In this document: in pieces, positions 58,466 through 64,000 of the stretch | How positions within the stretch are numbered: the stretch's first letter is position 1 | Layout of the letters: each line of letters begins with the position of its first letter | Assembly (NCBI RefSeq): GCF_001509405.1 | Contig: NZ_CP011502.1 | Location: 372,001 to 436,000, forward strand | Direction of reading: 5' to 3' | DNA: 64,000 nucleotides | Source: Aeromicrobium erythreum | Lineage (GTDB): Bacteria > Actinomycetota > Actinomycetes > Propionibacteriales > Nocardioidaceae | Notes under the pieces: model-generated | What the model saw: only the letters and a program-made list of their open reading frames with translations | What the model was told of the DNA's origin: nothing | Databases searched by the model: none | Program-made: the position numbers and the translations under genes

Positions 58466-59700
58466 TGGAGTTCGCACCGAGCCAGAGGTCCGTGGAGTAC
58501 CAGGAGAAGCTCCTGGAGTTCATGGACGACTACATCTACCCCGCCGAGTCGATCTACGCGGCGCAGATGGCGGAGTCGGGCAACCCGAACTTCCACCCGC
58601 CGATCCTCGAGGAGCTCAAGACCGAGGCGCGCAAGCGTGGGCTCTGGAACCTCTTCCACCCGCACGAGCGCGAGGACTGGGGCTCGCCCGGCCTGAGCAA
58701 CCTCGACTACGCCCCGCTGGCCGAGATCACCGGCCGCAGCCCGTACATCGCCCCCGAGGCGATCAACTGCAACGCTCCCGACACCGGCAACATGGAGGTG
58801 CTCGAGCTCTTCGGCACCGAGGAGCACAAGGAGAAGTGGCTCAAGCCGCTGCTCGCCGGCGAGATCAACTCGGCCTTCTGCATGACCGAGCCGGAGGTCG
58901 CCAGCTCCGACGCCACGAACGTGCAGCTGCGGATGGACGCCGACGGCGACGAGTACGTGCTGAACGGCCGCAAGTGGTTCGCCTCGAACGCGCTGCACGC
59001 CAACTGCAAGGTGCTCATCGTCATGGGCAAGACGAACGTCGAGGCTGCGACGCACCGCCAGCAGTCGATGATGGTCGTCCCGCTCGACACCCCCGGCATC
59101 ACGATCGTCCGCGGCCTGCCGGTCTTCGGCTACATGGACCGCGAGGGCCACGCCGAGATCCTGTTCGAGGACGTGCGGGTGCCCAAGACGGCACTGCTGG
59201 CCGGCGAGGGCGACGGCTTCATGATCAGCCAGGCCCGTCTCGGACCAGGTCGCATCCACCACTGCATGCGCTCGATCGGCATGGCCGAGCGTGCGCTCGA
59301 CCTCATGATCCAGCGCGCGCAGAGCCGCGTCACGTTCGGCGAGCCGGTCGCGAACCGCTCCAACATCCAGGACTGGATCGCCGAGGCGCGCATCGAGATC
59401 GAGATGATCCGTCTGCTGACGCTCAAGACGGCCTGGCTGATGGACACGGTCGGCAACCAGAAGGCCCGCGTGGAGATCGCGGCCATCAAGGTGGCGGCGC
59501 CGCAGGTGGCGCTGAAGATCATCGACCGTGCCATCCAGGTGCACGGCGGCGGCGGCATCACCGACGACTTCCCGCTCGCCAGCTTCTACGCCCACCAGCG
59601 CACGCTGCGCCTGGCCGACGGCCCCGACGAGGTGCACAAGCGCACGCTCGCGCAGGTCGAGCTGCGCCGCATCGACGCGGACTGGAACAAGAAGAAGTGA
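58465..59700 (+). CDS. Acyl-CoA dehydrogenase family protein, ACAD10/11-like
   Basis: 411 residues. FAD and acyl-CoA landmarks are AFCMTEPEVASSDATNVQL, LNGRKWFASNA and LGPGRIHHCMRSIGMAERAL. The region that carries the catalytic Glu in fatty acyl-CoA dehydrogenases (YEGT) reads LRLADGPDEVHKR here, with D385 at that place; LRLADGPDEVH is also what I recall of mammalian ACAD11 and related bacterial enzymes. That branch includes LvaC, which removes phosphate from a 4-phosphoacyl-CoA rather than performing simple dehydrogenation. The gene is followed by an SDR with a 4-nt overlap and by an APH-like kinase, supporting this reading. Confidence 0.88.
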   Translation: MEFAPSQRSVEYQEKLLEFMDDYIYPAESIYAAQMAESGNPNFHPPILEELKTEARKRGLWNLFHPHEREDWGSPGLSNLDYAPLAEITGRSPYIAPEAINCNAPDTGNMEVLELFGTEEHKEKWLKPLLAGEINSAFCMTEPEVASSDATNVQLRMDADGDEYVLNGRKWFASNALHANCKVLIVMGKTNVEAATHRQQSMMVVPLDTPGITIVRGLPVFGYMDREGHAEILFEDVRVPKTALLAGEGDGFMISQARLGPGRIHHCMRSIGMAERALDLMIQRAQSRVTFGEPVANRSNIQDWIAEARIEIEMIRLLTLKTAWLMDTVGNQKARVEIAAIKVAAPQVALKIIDRAIQVHGGGGITDDFPLASFYAHQRTLRLADGPDEVHKRTLAQVELRRIDADWNKKK

Positions 59701-60476
59701 CCGGGTCGCTCGACGGGCGCACCGCGATCGTCACGGGGGCGTCGCGGGGCATCGGCCTCGCGGCCGCCGCGGCCCTGCACGACGCGGGCGCGAACGTCGT
59801 GCTCACGGCGCGGACGGAGGAGGCGGCCGCCGAGGCCGCCGCCTCCGTCGGCCCGCGGGCGATGGGCGTCGGTGCGCACGTGACCGACGAGGACCTCGCG
59901 CGGGCCTGCGTCGAGCGGACGATGGAGCGGTTCGGCAGCGTCGACGTGCTCGTCAACAACGCGGGCACGAACCCGGCCTACGGGCCGGTGCTGCAGCAGG
60001 ACCACGGCCGGTTCGCCAAGACGCTCGACGTCAACCTCTGGGGCCCGATCCTCTGGTCGCGGCTCGTGGTCGACGCCTGGATGGGCGAGCACGGCGGGTC
60101 GATCGTCAACACCGCCTCCATCGGAGGGCTGTCGGTGGGCCCCGACCTCGGCGTCTACCACGTGTCGAAGGCGGCGCTGATCCACCTGACCAAGCAGCTC
60201 GCGATCGAGCTGGGCCCGGGCATCCGGGTCAACGCCGTGGCCCCCGGAGTCGTGCGCACCCGTCTCGCCGAGGCGCTCTGGAAGGAGCACGAGGCGGCGG
60301 TCGACGACCGCACCCCGCTCGGGCGCATCGGCGAGCCCACCGACGTCGGTGCGGCCATCGCGTTCCTGGCGTCACCGGCCGCGTCATGGATCACCGGCGA
60401 GACGCTGGTGATCGACGGCGGCCAGATGATCGGCGCCGGCGCGGCGCTCGACCGGCTCGCGACCCAGGGCGGCTGA
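59697..60476 (+). CDS. SDR family oxidoreductase
   Basis: 259-residue classical SDR: AIVTGASRGIGLAAAAAL (cofactor), VLVNNAGTNPAYGPV, catalytic Ser in IVNTASIGGLSVG, YHVSKAALIHLTKQLA (YxxxK), and the PGVVRTRLAEALWKE and FLASPAASWITGETLVIDGG end. It resembles 3-hydroxyacyl-CoA or steroid dehydrogenases of fatty-acid type catabolism. The GTG overlaps the acyl-CoA dehydrogenase stop (GTGA). Likely oxidises the hydroxyacyl-CoA formed after the dehydrogenase-like step. Confidence 0.88.
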   Translation: MTGSLDGRTAIVTGASRGIGLAAAAALHDAGANVVLTARTEEAAAEAAASVGPRAMGVGAHVTDEDLARACVERTMERFGSVDVLVNNAGTNPAYGPVLQQDHGRFAKTLDVNLWGPILWSRLVVDAWMGEHGGSIVNTASIGGLSVGPDLGVYHVSKAALIHLTKQLAIELGPGIRVNAVAPGVVRTRLAEALWKEHEAAVDDRTPLGRIGEPTDVGAAIAFLASPAASWITGETLVIDGGQMIGAGAALDRLATQGG

Positions 60477-60477
60477 G

Positions 60478-61567
60478 GTGACCACGACCGAGCAGGGCGC
60501 GGCCACGCAGGGCCCGGTGACCGACGCCCCGGCTCTCGACCTGGCCGTGCTGGCAGGCCTGCTCCGGGCCGACGGACTCGAGGTGGACGGCACGCTCGAC
60601 GCCGTCCGCGTCGGTCGCGGGCAGTCCAACCTCACGTACCTCGTGTCCGACGACGCGGGGCACCGGTGGATCGTGCGTCGCCCGCCCCGCGGCGAGCTGC
60701 TCGCGTCGGCCCACGACGTGCTCCGCGAGCACCGGATCCTCGCGGCGCTGGGCGCCACGTCGGTGCCGGTGCCGCAGGTGCTCGGCCGCTACGTCGACGC
60801 TGCGCTCGCCGAGACGCCGGTGGTCGTGATGGAGCACGTCGACGGCCTCGTCGTCGATCGCGAGGAGACCGCGCACGATCTCGGCATGTCGCTGCGGGCG
60901 GCGATCGGGCCCTCTCTCGCCCGCACGCTCGCCGCGGTGCACGAGGTCGACGTCGACGAGGTGGGCCTGGGTGACCTCGCGTCACGTGCGCCCTACGCGC
61001 AGCGCCAGCTGAAGCGCTGGTCGCGCCAGTGGGAGGCCTCGCGCACGCGCGACCTCCCCCGCCTGGACGCGATGACCGACCTGCTGCGACGTCGCGCGCC
61101 GGGGCCGTCAGCGCACGAGGGCCGCACCGTGGCGCTCGTGCACGGCGACTTCCACCTGCGCAACGTCATCCTCGACCCGGACCTCGGTGACGTCGCGGCG
61201 GTGCTCGACTGGGAGCTGAGCACGTTGGGCGACCCGCTCGCCGACATCGGCAGCCTGCTGGCCTACTGGCCGGAGGCCGGGGACGGCCCCACGCTGATGT
61301 TCGCGGCGTCGGCACTGCCCGGCTTCGCCACGCGCGAGCAGCTGGCCACCACCTACCTCGAGGCGTCGGGCCGTGACCGCGCCGACCTCGACTACTGGCA
61401 CGCCCTCGGGCTCTGGAAGATCGCCGTCATCGCCGAGGGCGTCCTGCGCCGTGCGCTCGACGACCCGCGCAACGCCGCCGACGGCGGACCCCCCCACCCC
61501 CCAGGCCGTCGAGCAGCTCGTCGAGCGCGCCTGGGCGGTCGTCGAGACCGCCGGCCTCGACCACTGA
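60478..61567 (+). pseudogene. APH-like phosphotransferase (ACAD10/11- and LvaA-type kinase) with a 1-nt frameshift near its end
   Basis: Kinase of the aminoglycoside-phosphotransferase fold: GRGQSNLTYLVSDD (nucleotide loop), WIVRRPPRGELLASAHDVLR, VVVMEHVDGLVVD, then VHGDFHLRNVILDP (catalytic Asp, Brenner motif) and AAVLDWELSTLGDPLADI (metal Asp). This is the group fused to acyl-CoA dehydrogenase in ACAD10/11 and separate as LvaA, where it phosphorylates 4-hydroxyacyl-CoA. The last coding part (PTPQAVEQLVERAWAVV...) is one frame off: a C7-A-C6 run at about 61490-61503 holds one base too many. Removing it gives 362 residues. Homopolymer error, slippage or real mutation are possible. GTG start 1 nt after the SDR stop. 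Confidence 0.82.
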
Positions 61568-61608
61568 CCACACCCCCGCACCCACCCGTTCGTACCGAAG
61601 GAGCAGAC

Positions 61609-62565
61609 ATGACCGAGACGCCGTACGTGGGCGACTTCCTGAAGGACTCGCCGAGGAACTGGGGCAAGTGGGGCCCGGACGACGAGGTGGGCTCGCTCAA
61701 CTACCTGACCAGTGCCGAGGTGCTCCGCGGCGTCGCGGAGGTCCGCTCCGGCGAGGTCTTCACGCTCCAGGTCCGCATAGGTGACCCGTCCGGCGATCCC
61801 GTGTGGCCCGGTCGCGAGGGCATCCAGCGCAGCAACGTCATGGACGAGGGCTTCTTCCAGCGTGGTGAGGGCGTCGAGACGCCCGGCGGCGCGCACTACT
61901 CCGACGACGTCGCGACGATGTACCTGCAGGCCTCGACGCAGTACGACTCCCTCGGCCACGTCTGGTACGACGGGCAGATCTGGAACGGCTACGACGCGGC
62001 CACGACGGACGGCGCGATGCAGAAGGCGTCGGTGCTGCCGATCGCCGAGCGCGGCGTCGTCGGGCGTGGCGTGCTGCTCGACGTCGCCCGGCACCGCGGC
62101 AAGGCGGCGCTCGACAAGGGGGAGACGTTCACGCACGAGGACCTGCTCGACGTCGCCCGGGCGCAGGGCTGCACGATCGAGAAGCACGACGTGCTGGTCA
62201 TCCGGACCGGCTTCATCGGCTCCTTCTACCGCCAGTCCGCCGAGGAGTTCTACGACGGCTTCCTCGAGCCCGGCCTCACCTACAGCCCCGAGCTCGTGCA
62301 GTGGTTCCAGGACATGGAGATCCCGAACCTCGTCACCGACACCATCGCCAACGAGGTGACGGTGGAGCCGTCGTCGGGCGTGACCCTGCCGCTGCACAGC
62401 GCGCTCATGCGCAACCTCGGCGTGGCGTTCACCGAGATCGCCTGGCTCGAGGACCTCGCGGCAGCCTGCGCCGCAGACGAGCGCTGGACGTTCCTCTACA
62501 CCGCCGCGCCGCTCAAGATCGTGAGCGGCACCGGCGCCCCCGTGAACCCGGTGGTCGTGCGATGA
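61609..62565 (+). CDS. Cyclase family protein (kynurenine formamidase-like metal hydrolase)
   Basis: 318 residues of the cyclase/KynB/isatin hydrolase superfamily (PF04199). The family core is seen in STQYDSLGHVWYDGQIWNGY, a variant of the HxGTHxD metal site (the first His is replaced here), RGVLLDVARHRG and DVLVIRTGFIG. The sequence starts MTETPYVGDFLKDSPRNWGKW. Enzymes of this type hydrolyse amide or lactone-like bonds; a lactonase-type role would fit a hydroxy-acid pathway. GAAGGAG precedes the ATG, and its stop overlaps the next start (ATGA). Confidence 0.82.
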   Translation: MTETPYVGDFLKDSPRNWGKWGPDDEVGSLNYLTSAEVLRGVAEVRSGEVFTLQVRIGDPSGDPVWPGREGIQRSNVMDEGFFQRGEGVETPGGAHYSDDVATMYLQASTQYDSLGHVWYDGQIWNGYDAATTDGAMQKASVLPIAERGVVGRGVLLDVARHRGKAALDKGETFTHEDLLDVARAQGCTIEKHDVLVIRTGFIGSFYRQSAEEFYDGFLEPGLTYSPELVQWFQDMEIPNLVTDTIANEVTVEPSSGVTLPLHSALMRNLGVAFTEIAWLEDLAAACAADERWTFLYTAAPLKIVSGTGAPVNPVVVR

Positions 62566-62870
62566 GCGCGCTCGACGTCGTCGCGACCCTCGAGGCGCAG
62601 GAGGGCCGCGGCGACGAGCTCGTCGCCGTGCTGCAGGCCTCGCTCGCGACGGTCCGGGCCGAGGACGGGTGCCTGCGCTACGACCTGCACCGGGTCAGGC
62701 GCCGGCCCGACGAGGTCGTCATGGTCGAGCGGTGGGCCTCGGTCGACGCGCTGAAGGCGCACGGCGCCGCCGAGCACTTCCAGCGGACCTCGGCCCAGCT
62801 CGCCGACCTGCTCGCTGCGCCGCCGGTGGTGCGTGTGCTCGAGGCGGTCGACGTCGCGGACCCCGCATGA
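62562..62870 (+). CDS. Antibiotic biosynthesis monooxygenase (ABM) domain protein
   Basis: 102-residue ferredoxin-like dimeric alpha/beta barrel: strand DVVATLEAQEGRGDELVAVL, VRAEDGCLRYDLHRV and VVMVERWASVDALKAHGAAEHF, with the conserved Glu/Arg/Trp of YgiN-type proteins. Members act as cofactor-free monooxygenases on quinols or polyketides, or as detoxifying enzymes; function is not predictable here. Its ATG overlaps the cyclase-family stop, making it the last structural gene of the cluster before a terminator. Confidence 0.82.
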   Translation: MSALDVVATLEAQEGRGDELVAVLQASLATVRAEDGCLRYDLHRVRRRPDEVVMVERWASVDALKAHGAAEHFQRTSAQLADLLAAPPVVRVLEAVDVADPA

Positions 62871-62877
62871 GCGTGGA

Positions 62878-62902
62878 GGCGGCCCGGCCCGGCCGGGCCG
62901 CC
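62878..62902. terminator. Hairpin terminator after the ABM gene
   Basis: GGCGGCCCGG (62878-62887) and CCGGGCCGCC (62893-62902) form a perfect 10-bp stem with a 5-nt loop, followed by TTGC, 7 nt after the ABM stop. Confidence 0.7.
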
Positions 62903-62937
62903 TTGCACCTCGGACCCTCGTTCGTTAGAACAGCACC

Positions 62938-63609
62938 ATGACCGACAGATCCGCGACGGAGCGCCTCGACGAGGTGCCGGCGCTCGCGGACACCTCGGGC
63001 ATGAAGGAGCCACCCACCACGGCGCGTGGCGTGCGCACGCGCGCCGCCCTGGTGGCCGCGGCGCGCACCGTCTTCGAGCGCGACGGGTTCCTGGCCTCGC
63101 GGCTGACCGACATCACCGCCGAGGCGAAGTGCTCCATCGGCACCTTCTACACCTACTTCACCTCCAAGGAGGAGGTGTTCACGGCGGTGCTCGAGGCGGC
63201 CCAGGACGACATGCTGCACCCGGGGATGCCCCGCGTCGACGACGCCGACGACCCGGTCGCCGTCATCGAGGCCAGCAACCGCGCCTACTTCGAGACCTAC
63301 CAGCGCAACGGTCGGCTGATGCGGCTGCAGGAGCAGGTGGCGACGATCGACGAGGACTTCCGTCGGCGCCGACTCGAACGCGGCGAGGCGTTCGCGCGGC
63401 GCAACGCGAAGAGCATCGAGAAGCTCCAGCAGGACGGCCGCGTCGACGCCACCCTCGACCCGATGATGACCTCGCGCGCCCTCTCGGGCATGGTGAGCCG
63501 GCTGGCCTACTCGAGCTTCGCGCTGGGCGAGGACTGGCCCGTCGACGACCTCGTCGAGACGTCGACCCGGCTGTGGGCCAACGCCCTCGGACTCACGACT
63601 CCCCGCTGA
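62938..63609 (+). CDS. TetR/AcrR-family transcriptional regulator
   Basis: 223 residues. The N-terminal HTH (about residues 30-80) has GVRTRAALVAAARTVFERDGF and CSIGTFYTYFTSKEEVFTAV. The C-terminal ligand domain (90-215) is variable. It sits at the end of the catabolic cluster, downstream of a terminator, and is a candidate repressor for the two TGAACCTGAAC operators (50.8 and 57.6 kb), although its own promoter does not contain that site. TAGAAC lies 6 nt before the ATG, consistent with leaderless transcription. Its stop is 1 nt from the convergent dehydrogenase. Confidence 0.88.
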   Translation: MTDRSATERLDEVPALADTSGMKEPPTTARGVRTRAALVAAARTVFERDGFLASRLTDITAEAKCSIGTFYTYFTSKEEVFTAVLEAAQDDMLHPGMPRVDDADDPVAVIEASNRAYFETYQRNGRLMRLQEQVATIDEDFRRRRLERGEAFARRNAKSIEKLQQDGRVDATLDPMMTSRALSGMVSRLAYSSFALGEDWPVDDLVETSTRLWANALGLTTPR

Positions 63610-63610
63610 G

Positions 63611-64000
63611 TCAGAGCTCGAGCACCAGCTTGCCGGTGTTCCCGCCGTCGAACAGCATCAGCAACGTGTCCCCGAAGGCGTCCACGCCGCCGCGCACCAC
63701 GGTCTCGCGCGCGACGAGCGAGCCGTCGCGCAGCCGTGCCGAGAGGTCGGCGATCGCCTCGGGGTAGCGGTCCTCGTAGTCGAAGACCACGAAGCCGGTC
63801 ATCGAGGCGCGGTTGACGAGCAGCGACATGTAGTGCGCCGGGCCGGGCGCCGGCTCCGTGGCGTTGTAGGTGGAGATCGCGCCGCAGAGCGCGATGCGTG
63901 CGCCGCGGCGCAAGGTGCGCAGGGCGCTGTCGAGCACCTCGCCGCCGACGTTGTCGAAGTACACGTCGACACCCTCCGGCGCGATCGCGCGCACGGCGCG
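63611..64000 (-). CDS. MDR-type NAD(P)H-dependent alkenal/quinone reductase (5' part cut by window edge)
   Basis: 130 C-terminal codons are visible. The Rossmann part reads VDVYFDNVGGEVLDSALRTL, then ARIALCGAISTYNATEP and YMSLLVNRASMTGFVVFDYE, ending TLLMLFDGGNTGKLVLEL. NVGGE and GFVVFDY are typical of the leukotriene B4 12-hydroxydehydrogenase/curcumin reductase branch (zinc-free MDR), which reduces alpha,beta-unsaturated ketones. The N terminus lies beyond position 64000. It is convergent with the TetR gene (1-nt gap), so it is not part of the plus-strand cluster. Confidence 0.88.
   Translation of the reverse strand, partial: RAVRAIAPEGVDVYFDNVGGEVLDSALRTLRRGARIALCGAISTYNATEPAPGPAHYMSLLVNRASMTGFVVFDYEDRYPEAIADLSARLRDGSLVARETVVRGGVDAFGDTLLMLFDGGNTGKLVLEL

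Overview
The window is very GC-rich with strong G/C third-position bias, GTG starts, leaderless -10 boxes (TAnnnT 6-7 nt before the start codon) and 4-nt ATGA/GTGA overlaps. Together with a senX3/phoU-carD-ispF-cysS-rlmB housekeeping block this points to an actinobacterium, most likely Nocardioidaceae (Nocardioides/Aeromicrobium type). The taxon is inferred from gene content, not searched.

Layout. 0-10 kb is conserved core: the SenX3-type kinase (cut by the left edge) diverging from phoU over PHO-box-like repeats, a lipoprotein, carD, ispF, a secreted C39-type peptidase, cysS, rlmB, galE and two small genes. 10.1-11.3 kb is a dense array of 15 inverted and direct copies of a REP-like element. 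11.3-17.5 kb is a minus-strand sulfur-scavenging cluster: flavin reductase, SfnG-like dimethylsulfone monooxygenase, two SfnC/DszC-type flavoenzymes, OsmC and an SsuD/MsuD-type monooxygenase. 17.7-22.7 kb holds a dienelactone hydrolase and a hydantoin/allantoin-type group (GntR regulator, NCS1 permease with an in-frame TGA, racemase), then phenylalanine hydroxylase. 22.7-25.9 kb is a lower-GC island of tiny membrane-protein genes, some intact and some frameshifted. 25.9-31.5 kb holds DinB, a Cys-rich microprotein, AhpD-like and CsoR/CstR-like genes, two oxidoreductase/PLP genes and a secreted protein. 31.5-35.9 kb is the biotin operon bioB-A-F-D with a BioQ-like operator; bioD carries a frameshift. 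35.9-39.8 kb has a hydrolase, a CoA-transferase, an IclR regulator and a Ser/Thr/Pro-rich secreted protein.

tRNA-Thr(TGT) at 39.9 kb is followed by repeats. 40.4-49.4 kb is a nitrogen/methylamine-type cluster (amt, glutamine synthetase III/GmaS-like, three GOGAT-like MgsABC/GlxBCD-like genes, FAD amine oxidase, M20 amidohydrolase, XRE-cupin regulator). It is bracketed on both sides by arrays of the same palindrome.

49.6-63.6 kb is a catabolic cluster: thiolase and acyl-CoA synthetase diverging over a palindromic operator, SDR, HAD, an Rbs-type ABC importer, enoyl-CoA hydratase, acyl-CoA dehydrogenase, SDR, APH-like kinase, cyclase-family hydrolase, ABM monooxygenase and TetR. HAD, kinase and acyl-CoA dehydrogenase are the three parts that are fused in mammalian ACAD10, and kinase, dehydrogenase, SDR and CoA ligase recur in the levulinate (Lva) pathway. 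A phosphorylation-dependent hydroxyacyl-CoA route fed by a dedicated importer is therefore my best inference; the substrate is unknown.

Several genes carry single-base frameshifts (bioD, the kinase, several island genes) or an in-frame stop (permease). Real decay and sequence error cannot be told apart here.
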